Source: Dugong dugon (taxonomy: Eukaryota > Chordata > Mammalia > Sirenia > Dugongidae). From it: a stretch of DNA of 64,000 nucleotides. Below are positions 1 through 10,915 of the stretch, one piece after another. Both the position numbers and the translations under genes were made by a program. The notes below the pieces were generated by a model. The model was not told the DNA's origin and did not search any database. It saw nothing but the letters and a program-made list of their open reading frames with translations. The DNA lies in the NCBI GenBank assembly GCA_030035585.1, contig CM057462.1, positions 94,509,234-94,573,233 of the forward strand. The letters are read 5' to 3'. Within the stretch, counting starts at the first letter, position 1. Each line of letters opens with the position of its first letter.

Positions 1-225
1 ATATTTTCTGCATTCTGTTGGATCACCTTTCTTTGGAAAGGGCACAAATATGGATCTCTTCCAGTTGGTTGGCCAGGCAGCTGTCTTCCAAATTTCTTGG
101 CACAGATGACTGATTGTTTCCAGCACTGCATCTGTTTGTTAGAACACCTCAATTGGTATTCCATCAATTCCTGAAGACTTGTTTTTTGCCAATTCCTGGA
201 GACTTGTTTTTGACTTCATTGCAGC

Positions 226-1753
226 TTAGACTTCTCCCTTCAGTACCATCAGTTCCTGATCATATGCTATCTCCTGAAATGGTTGAACACTGACCAATTC
301 TTTTTGGTATAGTGACTCTGTATATTCCTTCCATCTTCTTTTGATGTTTCCTATTTTCCCCGTAGAATCCTTCACTATTGCAACTCGAGGCTTGAATTTT
401 TTATTCAGTTCTTTTAGCTTGAGAAATGCTAAGCGTGTTCTTCCCTTTTGGTTTTCTATTTCTAGGTCTTTGCACATGTCATTATAATACTGTACTTTGT
501 CTTCTCAAGCTGCCTTTTGAAATCTTCTGTTTAGCTCTTTAACTTCATCATTTCTTCCTTTTGCTTTAGCTACTCAACATTCAAGAGTAAGTTTCAGAGT
601 CTCTTCTGACATCCATTTTGGTGTTTTCTTTCTTTCCTGTCTTTTTAATGACCTCTCACTTTCTTCATCTATGATGTTCTTGATGTCATTTCACAACTCA
701 CCTGGTCTTCGGTCATTAGTGTTCAACGCATCAAATCTATTCTTGAGATGGTCTCTAAATTCAGGTGAGATACACTCAAGGTCGTACTTTGGCTGTATTG
801 GACTTGTTCTAATTTTCTTCAATTTCAACTTGAACTTGCGTATGACCAATTGATAGTCTGTTCCACAGTTGGCCCCCCGGCCTTGTTCTGACTGAGGATA
901 TTGAGCTTTTCCATAGTTTTTTTCCACAGATACAGTCAGTTGGATTCCTGTGTATTCCATCTGGCAAGGTCCATGTGGATAGTCACTGTTTATGTTGGTG
1001 AAAAAAGTATTTGCAATAAAGAAGTCATTGGTCTTGCAAAATTCTATCATGTAATCTCTGGTATCATTTCTATCACCAAGGCCATATTTTCAACTACCGA
1101 TCCTTCTTCTTTGTTTCCAACTTTCACATTCCAATCAGCAGTAATTATCAATGCATCCTGATTGTATGTTTGATCAATTTCAGACCACAGAAGTTGGTAA
1201 AAATCTTCAATTTCTTCATGTTTGGCCTTAGTGGTTGGTGCATAAATTTGAATAATAGTCCTATTAACTGGTCTTCCTTGTAGGCGTATGGATATTATCC
1301 TATCACTGACAACGCTGTACTTCAGGATAGATCTTGAAATGTTCTTTTGATGATGAATGCTATACCATTCCTCTTCATGTTGTCATTCCCAATATAGTAG
1401 ACCATATGATTGTCTGATTCAAGATGGCCCATACCAGTCCATTTCAGCTCACTAATGCCTAGGATATCGATGTTTATGCATTCCATTTCATTCTTGATGA
1501 TTTACAATTTTCCTAGATTAATACCTCATACATTCCACGTTCTGATTATTAATGTATGTTTGCAGCTGTTTCTTCTCATTTTGAGTCGTGCCACATCAGC
1601 AAATGAAGGTCCAGAAAGCTTGACTCCGTTCGTATCATTAAGGTTAACTTTACTTTGAGGAGGCAGCTCTTCCCCGGTTGTCTTTTGAGTGCCTTCCAAC
1701 CTGGGGGGCTCATCTTCTGGCACTATATCAGACAATGTTCCGCTGCTATTCAT
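226..1753 (-). pseudogene. RTE ORF relic: N-terminus, endonuclease, linker
   Basis: Decayed RTE polyprotein relic. Open pieces lie at 1753-1526 (start, ending in a NVxx-like endonuclease opening IIRTWNV), 1050-691 (end of the endonuclease, containing FCKTNDFFIANTFF and YQLVIRKFKLKLKK) and 477-226 (linker with SLYQKE and AYDQELMVLK). Between the first two pieces the minus strand still encodes an endonuclease-like DWNVKVG motif near 1110-1130, in a different frame. In the family this protein nicks the target and reverse transcribes the element RNA. The frame changes and stops mean no functional product is expected. Confidence 0.8.
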
Positions 1754-1852
1754 AAGCTTTTCACTGGCTAATTCTTTTCAGAAGTAGGTGGCTGAGTCCT
1801 TCTTCCTAGTCTGTCTTAGTCTGGAAGCTCAACCGAAACCTCCCCACCATGG

Positions 1853-1990
1853 GTGACCCTACAGGTATTTGAATACTGGTGGCATAGCTTCCACCCTCCA
1901 CGCATCTGTTAGTTTGTTGTACTGTGGTGCTTGCATGTTGCTGTGATGTTGGAAGCTGTGCCATCGGTATTCAAATACCAGCAGGTCACA
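1853..1990. other. Imperfect inverted repeat near RTE 5' end
   Basis: Arms 1864-1893 and 1950-1979 pair over 30 bp with 27 matches, separated by 56 bp. Weaker pairing continues outwards (GTGACC at 1853-1858 with GGTCAC near 1984-1989). It lies upstream of the RTE coding region, so its RNA would carry a stem-loop in the 5' UTR. Any regulatory role is inference. Confidence 0.7.
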
Positions 1991-1994
1991 GGGC

Positions 1995-2400
1995 TACATA
2001 GTGGGGAGAAAGAAAAGAAAAGATAAAAAAATAAAAGGTAGCCAGCAGATGGCAGTGGGGGGGACCTGGGGGCCAGCAGGAAAGGGGGGATGGTATATGA
2101 GGCTAGGTGGGAGGTAGAAAGAAAGAAAAAGAAAAAACTTAAATGTAAATGAAAAAACTGGCTCTGCAGTGGGGGCTGGCAAGTGAGGGCAGGATGGATC
2201 CGATGGCCAGTTGGAAGGGAGGGGATGTCATGTATGGAGACAGGTGGGGGGTGGGGGAAGAAGAAGAAAAGGAAACAGAAAAGAAAAAAAAAAAGCACAG
2301 TGGGATCTGGCTGGTGGGGGCGGAGCAGACCTGGGGTGGCAGCGAGTTGGTGCTTCTCTAATCAAGCGGTGCCGCATGGTGCCTCAGGAAGGGGTGGAGG
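1995..2400. repeat. Purine-rich degenerate tandem repeat (~125-135 bp unit)
   Basis: Two to three diverged units each start with CAGTGGGGG or CAGTGGGATC, pass through a GGATGG...ATATGAGG-like core and end in an AGAAAGAAAAAG-like purine run: about 2053-2167, 2168-2299 and a partial 2300-2360. The plus strand is strongly G/A rich. Open frames here are compositional. It may be the far 5' UTR of the adjacent RTE or an unrelated minisatellite. Confidence 0.5.
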
Positions 2401-2529
2401 TGTGTTTCCAGTTTTTTTAATGGAGAATAAGTCTGATATAACTACTTTGCTGTAGCCAGTTCTAGAAGCATGCAACGATTGTATATTAAAAATATATTCC
2501 TTATCTCTCACATATTTAAATATGTATTA

Positions 2530-2921
2530 CAATTTTTCATTTAAATTTTGATTTTGGAGTATTATTGCCATTCATACATTCTATATTCTTACATTATTTA
2601 ATTTTTTGACTTTTCTTTCATTGCTTCTAGGTTTTGCACCATGTTTAGAAAAGTATTTCCAATTCCAACACTTTTATTAGGACTTAATTTTTATGGTACT
2701 TTTATGCTATAATTTTATGTTTGTATATTTAATTTATTTGGAACTTATTTTGATGTAAGAAATTAAATTATGATCTATCTCCTATATTTTTTTTAAATGG
2801 CTAATCAGTTGTCCCAATATAACTTGACTCAGGGAAAACATACAAACCAACAAATTACCTCTTTTTCCCACTAATATAAAAGCCACTTACAGATCCTCAA
2901 ATGTATTTGTGTTTATTTTGG
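2530..2921 (-). mobile_element. Old L1 fragment (ORF2 3' part), first half
   Basis: AT-rich sequence that reads as a decayed mammalian L1 ORF2 C-terminal region on the minus strand; the plus-strand text GGCTAATCAGTTGTCCCAA is a landmark. It is interrupted by the LTR provirus at 2927-4927 and resumes at 4933. No open frame remains. Confidence 0.65.
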
Positions 2922-2926
2922 GGCTC

Positions 2927-3426
2927 TGTCTTAGTCATCTAATGCTGCTGTAACATAAATACCACAAATGGATGGCTTTAACAAAGAGAAATTTATTTCC
3001 TCACAGTAAAGTAGGCTAAAAGTCCAAATTCAGGGCATCAGCTCCAGGGGAAGGCCTTCTCTCTCTGTCGGCCTTCTCATCAATCTCCCCCTGGACTAGG
3101 AGCTTCTCCACGCAGGGACCCTGGGCCAAGGTCACGCTCTGCTCCTGGCACTGCTTTCTTGGTGGTATGAGGTCCCCCCTCTCTCCTTGCTTCCCTTTCC
3201 TTTTTGTCTCTTGAGAGATAAAAGGTGGTACAAGCTATACCCCAGGGAAACTCCCTTTACATAGGATCAGGGGTGTGACCTGGGTAAACGTGTTGCAATC
3301 CCACCCTAATCCTCTTTAACATAAAGTTACAATCATAAAATGGAGGACAACCACACAATAGTGGGAATCATGGTCCAGCCAAATTGATACACACATTTTT
3401 TGGGGGACATAATTCAATCCATGGCA
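2927..3426 (-). repeat. 3' LTR of the MaLR-type provirus
   Basis: 500-bp LTR running TG to CA, closely matching the copy at 4428-4927. The divergence between the two, mainly scattered transitions, gives a way to date the insertion. Confidence 0.85.
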
Positions 3427-4427
3427 TTCCACCCTTTGACTCCCCAAAAATCACATCCTTGAAACATGCAAAACATATTCACCCCATCATACCATAGCAA
3501 AAGTCTTAACTCCAAGTCCGAAATCCAGAAATTCCTCTTTATCTGTGAAATCTAAAATACAGGTTATCGGCTTCCAAAGGTACAATAGCAGAACAGGCAC
3601 AAGCTAGACATTTCCATTACAAATGGGAGAAACTGGAGGAAAAGAAGGGATAACAGGCACCAAGCAAGCAGCAGAGCACATTACATTAGCCCTCAAGGCT
3701 TTGAAAATAATCCTCTGTTCTCTGAGACAATTTACACAGTGGCCCTGCCCTCCAGACTCTAGATATTGGCCACACTCTCCAGATTCTGAGTGGACGCCCC
3801 TCGGCCCTGGGCTTCAGCTCCTCCTTCCAGGCCCACTGGGACAGCAACTCTGCTCCCTCAGCTTTAGGTGCACCATTCTCCTAGTCCATCTGAGTGGTGA
3901 CTCCACCCTTAGAAATACCAGAGGCCATGGCTCCACCCTTTGGAACCCCTGAGGTCCTGGCCATACCTTTTGAGACTGAGGCAGCTCAGCTTCCTGTGTT
4001 TGCTCTTCAGCTTCTGCTTCCTGGTTTCTTGGCCTCTTGGCTCTTCAGGCCTCATGCCCGCAACTGCCCTGCTGGGGCAAGTGTTCCAAAGCTCTGTAGC
4101 TTCACCGATAAGTGCCTAGAGGCACCCTACTCCTCCAGGAAGCCTCCTGCGCACAGGTACTCAGCTCTTTTGCTCTGTGGGTCAGCAAGCCTAGCTCCAC
4201 TGGTAAGTGCCCAGAGGCACCTCACTCTACCAGGAAGCCTCCTGTGCACAGGCACTCAGCTCCCTTGCTCTGTGGGTCGGCTCCAGCACCATCTCATGCT
4301 GGTATCCTGGTTCTGCTGCTGCTGATCCTCTGCTGCTTCCACTCCTCTATCCATTCACAGTTTCAAAACGGCTTCCACATTTTAGGTATCTGTTAGAGCA
4401 GCACCCTACTCTCTCTGTACCAAATTC

Positions 4428-4927
4428 TATCTTAGTCATCTAGTGTTGCTATAACAGAAATACCACAGATGGATGGCTTTAACAAAGAGAAATTTATTTA
4501 TTCACAGAAAGTACGCTAAAAGTCCAAATTCAGGGCATCAGCTCCAGGGGAAGGCTTTCTCTCTCTGTTGGCTTTCTCATCAATCTTCCGCTGGACTAGG
4601 AGCTTCTCCGTGCAGGGACCCTGAGTCCAAAGGATGCACTTGGCTCCTGGCACTGCTTTCTTGGTGGTATGAGGTCCCCACTCTCTGCTTGCTTCCCTTT
4701 CCTTTTATCCCTTGAGAGATAAAAGGTGGTGCAAGCTACACCCCAGGGAAACTCACTTTACATAGGATCAGGGATGTGACCTGGGTAAGGGTGTTATAAT
4801 CCCACCCTAATCCTCTTTAACATAAAATTACAATCATAAAATGGAGGACAACCACACAATACTGGGAATCATGGCCCAGCCAAACTGATACACACATTTC
4901 TTGGCGGACATAATTCAATCTATGACA
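4428..4927 (-). repeat. 5' LTR of the MaLR-type provirus
   Basis: 500-bp partner of the LTR at 2927-3426. Its terminal TG (plus strand, left end) has mutated to TA at 4428-4429. The right end reads TATGACA and is followed by the GGCTC duplication. Confidence 0.85.
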
Positions 4928-4932
4928 GGCTC

Positions 4933-5085
4933 TGTACTCTTTTTCATTGGTCATTCATTTCTTCTCTAGTACTAGATTTGTTAATTACTGCAGCCTCTCG
5001 ATATGTTTTAATATCTGGAGAGATCAGTTCCTCATCCTGTTCATCATACTTATGGATATTCCTTCCAGAGTAATTTCAGTTTACT
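4933..5085 (-). mobile_element. Old L1 fragment, second half
   Basis: Continuation of the fragment ending at 2921, past the provirus. The plus strand keeps an L1 ORF2-like passage on the minus strand (AATTACTGCAGCCT...TTTTAATATCTGG). Confidence 0.55.
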
Positions 5086-5266
5086 TTTTAAAAAATCTGA
5101 TTATATTTCAATTGAAGTTAAAATAAAAATGTTGAAAAATGTCATCACAACAATAGTTGTCCAACATTATCTGTCAATTTTAAAACAATTTTGGGATGAA
5201 AACATTGCTTGTATCTTCTTAAATAAGGATTAAGGTAGATAATTCATACTTTATAATAATAAAATT

Positions 5267-5284
5267 ATATATATATATATATAT
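5267..5284. repeat. (TA)n microsatellite
   Basis: Nine TA units in AT-rich unassigned DNA between the old L1 and the next SINE. Confidence 0.9.
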
Positions 5285-5396
5285 CATATATTATGTGGTT
5301 GTAGTTGGTTCTGAGTGTAACTTCTTTAATCTTTACAGAATTGATGCTATTACACAAGATGAATGGTTGTATTTTCCACTTAACCAAAAAGCAAAA

Positions 5397-5545
5397 ACCT
5401 AACCCGTTGCCATCGAGTTGATTCCGACTTATAGCGACCCTATAGGACAGAGTAGAACTGCTCCATAGGATTTCCAAGGAGTGGCTGGTGGATTCAAACT
5501 ACCAACCTTTTGGTTAGAAGTCAAGCTCTTAACCACTGCTCCACT
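5397..5545 (-). mobile_element. AfroSINE
   Basis: Minus-strand copy. The plus strand starts with the tail complement (GTTGCCATCGAGTTGATTCC), then CTATAGGACAGAGTAGAACTG, then the body, and ends in the complement of the tRNA-like head (TTGGTTAGAAGTCAAGCTCTTAACC). Mildly diverged. Confidence 0.9.
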
Positions 5546-6585
5546 TTCAAAAATCACCTTAGGATTGAGGGCGTGGGCCCTAAGTCTACCCCTCCTCATT
5601 TCCCAGTGATGAACCATGAGCACCCACCTATCTGAACCACTAGTTCCAACCTAGATTGGAACTGGAAATGGAAATCTTTGAGAGACTGATGTAGGGTGAA
5701 GGGAAGCTAATTCATTATCTCTGTCCCAACCCTATACAGGCTGTCTCCCATGGCATCTCTACTTCTAAATGTACATAGTTTCAAGTGTTCACCATTGATG
5801 CAATCATTTACTTTCCCTGTGGAAAGAATGACCTGTTACTTCTTCCCTGGGGTGGAGCGGGGAGAATTGTTCAAGGTAGAAGAGCACCTTCAGTACTGTG
5901 TCATCAAGTTCTTAAGAGCTTCACTAAGGTCCCCTATAGCACCTACATAGAGCATCATCACATCCCTCACACTTCACAACATTGCTGTCAGAAAAGTAGA
6001 GTAAGAGCCGATTCATATTTAACAAATGAGACTATCGAGACAGGAGACTGCTGAGAGGAAACGAAATCCTAGAGAGTGGATGACAGGTGCAGGGGAGGTG
6101 GCTACTCTTTCTGAGCTGGGAGTTGTTCAACCTGAGGTTGAGGGCACTTGAAGTGAGAAATGCTGATTACATTCTCCAAGGAAACTGACCCATTACGGTC
6201 TTTATGGTAAATTGCCTTGAATTCCATAAATGCCTTTTTCAGCAATTTTAGTAATTTCAGCAATATGTACACAGCATTGTCTGGTGTAAGGCTATCTGTC
6301 ATACATACTCTGGTCACGAAGATTAGACAGAGAAACTGCTCTCAGCTGAGATTTATAGCTGATTTCAATAGCTCAGGCAGATGTGTAGACCAAAAGGGAT
6401 GGAAAATAGAGAATTAACAGAGATGTTTTCATGACACTAGGGAGCATAGCAGCCTGGTAGAAGAAAGAGAAACTTTTCAGATAACAAAATCAGGCCTATA
6501 AAGAAGAGATTCATGCCAAGTAGCACTTGGAAGTATAAGAGATGTGGGTCAACCATATCACTACTAACATCACCAAAATGTGTAT
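5546..6585. other. Unassigned DNA
   Basis: About 1 kb with no repeat family or coding pattern that I recognise. Open frames of up to ~90 codons lack any domain motif. Confidence 0.5.
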
Positions 6586-6793
6586 GCACTTAACCAGTTT
6601 CTGTAGAGTTGACTCTGACTCATGGTGATCCTATGTGTGTCAGAGTAGAACCGTGCTCCATAGGGTTTTCAATGGCTGATTTTCGGAAGTAGATCGATTT
6701 CCAGGCCTTCCGTCCAGGTGCCTCTGGGTGAGCTTGAACCTCCAATGTTTTAGTTAGCAGCTGATTGCACTGTTTGTGCCACCCAGGGACTAC
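6586..6793 (-). mobile_element. AfroSINE, long variant
   Basis: Minus-strand copy of a longer variant with an internal segment (GGTTTTCAATGGCTGATTTT...GTAGATCGATTTCC...GTGCCTCTGGGTG) between the tail and the tRNA-like head. The same variant occurs at 37946-38153 and, on the plus strand, at 25905, 28351 and 61571. Confidence 0.88.
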
Positions 6794-7566
6794 ATATGCA
6801 CTTAAAGACATGGGAAAATATGGTTCTAAAACATTACATATGAGGAAATTAGTTTTGTAAAATCAAAATCCCTTATAGATATGTAATTATAATCTTATTT
6901 AAAATAGTTAACTAATCCTGATCACTTCTTTTGAAATCTTATCCAGTAAGGAGAAGCACCTTAACCATTGGGAGTCATATGCCAGGAAATCTGCAAGTCA
7001 AAACATGTAGCTAGGTGTTTTGTAGTAATGGAAAAGCATTAGCAGAAGTTAAAATTCAACTTTGAATGGTTTTATTTGAATCTGGAAGGGTAAAGTCATC
7101 CAGGTCAAGATGGTGCTTGTGTATTTTTGTTTCGTTATAGCTAGAGTATCCATCATCTTTCTAGGCCAATTCACTTGTACTACAGTGGGCTCAGTGAGGA
7201 GTTGGCTAGATAGCTGGGTGTTTGTGGATCATCATTGGGAAATGAAGAGGGGGTAAATTTAGAGCCCAGAACCCTCAGTCCTAAGGTGACTATCAAAGGT
7301 AATTTTTGAAAGTCTAAATGGAAAGTATAACATAAATTCTTTAAAGATTAAAAATTTACACTCAGTTGGAACCAACTAAAGGAGTAAGCCAGATGATTCT
7401 AACATATAAAAATTGCTTGAGTTTGGAAGATTTAAATTAGACTTGAAAAAATTAAAGTGATCATGTGACTATTTTGAAGTGCGAGTATTCTGACAATATT
7501 GAGTAACATACCACACATCTATGTAGGTTATTTCTTTCTGTTTCAAGGGCTTTTTGTGATTAAATA
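6794..7566. other. Unassigned DNA
   Basis: AT-rich stretch with no repeat, RNA gene or coding pattern that I can name. Confidence 0.5.
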
Positions 7567-7974
7567 CAAGTAGTCCCAGACTTATAATGGGGTACCGTTC
7601 CAACAACTCTGTTGCAAGTTGGTTTTGATGTAAGTCGAATTATTTTTTTTTTAGTTTTCATTATTATTGCTTTTTATTATCACTATCTTTATAAATTGGA
7701 TCCTTATTTGTCCTTGGGGGTTAGAAATATTACAGATAAACTTACAGATATATTTGAATATGTACACACGTGCATAAAAAAATACACAAATCATAAAAAT
7801 TTACTTCAACAATGAAGAAGAGTTGGATGACTATGGCATTTGTCAGTTGCAGTAATAACTCCATTTGTGGAAGGTTCTGGATCATCTGGATTATCCTTGG
7901 GAATGGGGATGACATTTCTAGTCAGTAAATTAGTGAGAGTTGTCTCTGGTCCTTTTCTTTTTTTCTTTGTATAT

Positions 7975-8620
7975 TTCTCGGTATCATCTCACTGCTTCCT
8001 GAATCTGCCTATTGACATTAGCAAAGCAATCAGCATTTGAGTCCATGTTTTCAAGTGACTGAAGCCCCTGATTTAGTTTAGAAAAAACTCCAGCTAATCC
8101 TTTCACTGTAAATTTTTTCAACAACTTCTTGCCTTCTTCTTCCATCTTATCCAGCTCATCCTTGAATTTTTCAGCAGCTTCAACATCAGTGTTTTGTGCA
8201 ACCCTTGCTGGCATTAAAGTACTTGTGGTAGTCTTCTCCTTGCTATTCCTTCAAGTTTTCAAAAAGGCTGCATGCTTCTGTTTGAATCTCAGTAAACTCA
8301 TAGGAATCCTCTTCTGGATTTGGTCTTCTATCCAAATCATCGAGAGCTTCTCCATCCTGTGGATTTGGTCCTTGCCTCTTCTTTGTTAAAATTTTTGATT
8401 TTATTCCAGTTGCTCTTTTAACTGCCTCCAAAATCCTATTCTCATCCTTAATGATTGTTGAAACGGTTGAATGAGACAGTCCTTCCTCATGTGCTATTTC
8501 ACCGACTTTCCATTTTTATAGGCCTTAATGATCTTCATCTTTATACCCATGTCTAGAGCCTTCCTTGCCTTCTTTTTTGGATTAGAACTTTCAGTGGCAT
8601 GACTTTTTTGCTAGACATAT
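7975..8620 (-). pseudogene. Tigger transposase relic (N- and C-terminal pieces)
   Basis: The N-terminal piece (about 8620-8250) encodes a pogo-type HTH region; it contains a recognisable ILEAVKRATGIKSKILTKK stretch followed by KRQGP, where a frameshift follows. The C-terminal piece (8214-7975) has KFTVKGLAGVFSKLNQGLQ and NRQIQEAVR, like the tail of Tigger proteins. The central DDE catalytic core is missing, so the copy derives from an internally deleted element. In the family the protein binds the terminal repeats and catalyses cut-and-paste transposition. Confidence 0.72.
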
Positions 8621-8733
8621 TGTTGGGGGTATAAGCAGTGCAGGTGTTACAGTTAGAGAAACTTGAACAGCTCGTCTTCAAATTAACAACTGATGCTTCT
8701 TATGGTACGAAAAGCTAAATATGATCATGCTGG

Positions 8734-8905
8734 GGAAACCCTGGTGGTATAGTGGTTAAGAGCGATGGCTGCAAACCAAAAGGTCAGCAGTTCAAATCCA
8801 CCAGGCTCCGCTTGGAAACCATATAGGGCAGTTCTCCTCTGTCCTATAGGGAGGCTGTGAGTTGGAATCGACTCCATGGTAATGGGTTTTGTTTTGTTTT
8901 GTTTT
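8734..8905 (+). mobile_element. AfroSINE inside the Tigger relic
   Basis: Plus-strand copy: CCCTGGTGGTATAGTGGTTAAG head (A box), GGTCAGCAGTTCAAATCC (B box), then the CTCTGTCCTATAGGG body and a TGGAATCGACTCCATGG tail ending in a GTTTT-repeat tail. It post-dates the Tigger. Confidence 0.92.
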
Positions 8906-9250
8906 ATAGGCCTGGTCTACACTGCAGTCGGCATTGTAAATTGGGTGCACAGTTCAGCTGTCATATGTTGTTAGAGTTGAACATTGCCCAAGTTTCTATC
9001 TGTTATGACTCCCAACACTGACACTGAGTTCATTGTAAACTGGGCCATAGCCTGCTATACGGCAGAGTTTTGAACAGTAAATCACAAAACTGAATATCTG
9101 CAAGTGAACATCTGAGAATGAGAACATCAACAAATTACGTGCTGCAACATTGTATGTAGTACATATTACTAACAATAAGATGTACAAAAGAAAAGGACAG
9201 TCGCAAGTGTGTCTTAACTTAAATATTTTCTAAGTTGAGAACTACCTATA

Positions 9251-9524
9251 ATGAAATAGCCATTCGTTTTTTCCAAAGCTTTGGCCATGTTAAAGATACC
9301 CGGTAGCAACAAAGTATTCTCTTTATTTAAAACCATGTCAAGGGAAAAAAATCTATAAGACATGTTTTTGGACATTTTTGAACGGACTGGACATTAGGTG
9401 ATATTTAGGGATTATTATCAACATTCTTAGGTAACAGAAAAGTTATGTAAAAAAGTCTTCTTTCATAGGTGATGTATATTAAAGTTTTAGAGGTAAAGTG
9501 TCAAAATGTCTACAACTTACAACT
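9251..9524. other. Unassigned DNA
   Basis: Nothing recognised between the Tigger right end and the next LTR. Confidence 0.5.
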
Positions 9525-9972
9525 TTCAAGTGGATTGAATTGTGTCCCCCCTAAATTATGTTGAAGTTCTAACCCCTGTACAGGTGAATGTGACCTTGTT
9601 TGTATATGGGATCTTTCTTTTAAGATGTGACCATTAAGTTAATGAGGTCATACCAGAGTAGGGTGGGTCCTAATCCCGTCTAAATGATGCTTTATAAAAG
9701 AGAAGAACAGACACAGAGACAGGGTCACACAGGACAAGATGCCACGTGAAGATACGTGTAAAAGACAAGGAAGGCCAGGAAATACCCAGGTACCATATTC
9801 TGGAAGAGACGAGGAAGGATCTTCCCTTAAAGTGCGCAGAGAGAGAGCGTGGCTCTGCTGATGCCCTGAATTTGCACTTCTAGCCTCCAGAGCTGTGAGA
9901 CAATAGATTTCTGTTCTTTAAAGTCACCCACTTTGTGGTATTTTATTATGGCAACCCTAGGAAACTAAGATA
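9525..9972 (+). repeat. MaLR-type LTR (solo)
   Basis: Starts near GTGGATTGAATTGTGTCCCC and ends with TTTGTGGTATTTTATTATGG...AACTAAGATA. The central part keeps the AGCCTCCAGAGCTGTGAGAC landmark before the 3' end. No partner LTR nearby. Boundaries are good to a few bases; I found no clear target duplication. Confidence 0.8.
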
Positions 9973-10517
9973 TACATAATTTTAAAATGTGGCAAATGTA
10001 AACAATTATTGAATATAGGTAGTAGGTTTGTAGTTGTCCATTATATAATTCTTCTAATTTTCTGTGTGTTTAAAATTTTTTAAATGAAATGTTGAATGAA
10101 AGGGAAACAAGTTTTAAAAAGGAGATACTAGAACAGATAAGCCTATTAGCCAGTATATTTTGAAGTATTACCTGCTGTACTTTCTCTTCCCAGACATCTC
10201 CTGACCTCCTTATTGCATAACCATTCTCATACTAAGACTAGGTCATGGGCTGAGGTTTACTGGCCCAGGGAAGTAGGGGATGAATACAGCCCAGACAAAG
10301 AGGTCACTACTATTCAGCTTCAATTTCCAAAATACTGTTTGCTTAAAGGCTGTGGCCAAAACAATAGACTGTAAAGCAAGAGTTTCATTTAAAAGAACTG
10401 TATTTTGTTGGTAGTTAAAAAGTTTGGTGTTCAAAGAATCATAACTTTGAGGGTTAATACTAGGGTTATATTCTAAATTATAGAAAAGGAGATCTCCATT
10501 TCCAATATTATAGTGCA
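9973..10517. other. Unassigned DNA
   Basis: No recognisable repeat or gene. A 100-codon minus-strand frame overlaps this stretch without domain features. Confidence 0.5.
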
Positions 10518-10915
10518 TATTATGGATTGAATTGTGTCCCCCCAAAATATGTGTTGTAAATCCTAACCTCTATGCTTGTGGTTATAATCCCATTTGGGAA
10601 TGGGTTGTCTTTGTTATGTTAATGAGGCAGGATTAGTGTAGGGAGTATTTTGAGTCAATCTCTTTTGAGATATAAAAGAGATTAAATGCAAACTAGAAGC
10701 GGAGATGGAGTAAGACAGGTGCCAAGACACATGGAGATCTCTAAGGAACCAGGAAGCAGAAGCTGAAGAGACGAGGACCTTCCTCCAGAGCCGACAGAGA
10801 GAAAACGTTCCCCTAGAGCTGGCACTCTGAATTCAAACTGTGAGAAAATACATTTGTTTGCTAAAGTCATCCACGTGTGGTATTTCTGTTACAGCAGCAC
10901 TAGATAACTAAGATA
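10518..10915 (+). repeat. MaLR-type LTR (solo)
   Basis: Starts TATTATGGATTGAATTGTGT (terminal TG mutated) and ends ACAGCAGCACTAGATAACTAAGATA. Of the same sort as the LTRs at 2927 and 12327, but shortened in the middle. Candidate flanking 5-mers (GTGCA and GCGGT) do not match. Confidence 0.82.

Larger units (their letters stand above)
1..1990 (-). mobile_element. RTE (BovB-like) LINE, 3' part cut by window edge
   Basis: Non-LTR retrotransposon of the RTE clade, read on the minus strand. From high to low coordinates it shows a 5' region with a hairpin, a short N-terminal segment, an apurinic endonuclease-like domain, and the linker leading to the reverse transcriptase, which lies beyond position 1. 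The same linker occurs in the better preserved copy at 22234-23474. The reading frame is broken repeatedly, so this is a dead copy. The 5' boundary is placed where the 1864-1979 hairpin gives way to purine-rich DNA; the true boundary could be up to 450 bp further right. Confidence 0.85.
2927..4927 (-). mobile_element. MaLR-type LTR retrotransposon, complete (LTR-internal-LTR)
   Basis: Two LTRs in the same orientation flank a 1001-bp internal region, and 5-bp target duplications GGCTC sit at 2922-2926 and 4928-4932. The minus-strand LTR begins TG...GATTGAATTATGTCC and ends with TATTTCTGTTA...ACTAAGACA, the layout of ERVL-MaLR LTRs. Each LTR is 500 bp. The internal region shows no recognisable gag or pol, which is normal for MaLR. 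A purine-rich stretch next to the 3' LTR (plus strand 3427-3450) fits a polypurine tract. Open frames over 3623-4715 are shadows. Confidence 0.85.
7567..9250 (-). mobile_element. Tigger/pogo-like DNA transposon, decayed
   Basis: The left end reads TAGTCCCAGACTTATAATGG; the right end, in complement, reads TAGTTCTCAACTTAG, giving diverged terminal inverted repeats of the Tigger kind. Between them lie minus-strand remnants of a pogo-like transposase (7975-8620). An AfroSINE sits inside at 8734-8905. The right half (8906-9250) is non-coding element DNA. The exact ends are estimates. Confidence 0.7.

Noticed and set aside
3623-4715. Open frames of 78-143 codons on the plus strand
   Set aside because: They lie antisense over the internal region and LTR of a MaLR-type element and show no domain or codon pattern.
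7984-8431. Domesticated Tigger transposase gene
   Set aside because: Two frames are separated by frameshifts, the catalytic core is deleted and a SINE lies within the element.
8734-8830. tRNA gene from A/B-box-like sequence (also in all other AfroSINE heads)
   Set aside because: The head is tRNA-derived but lacks a complete cloverleaf and is followed by the SINE body.
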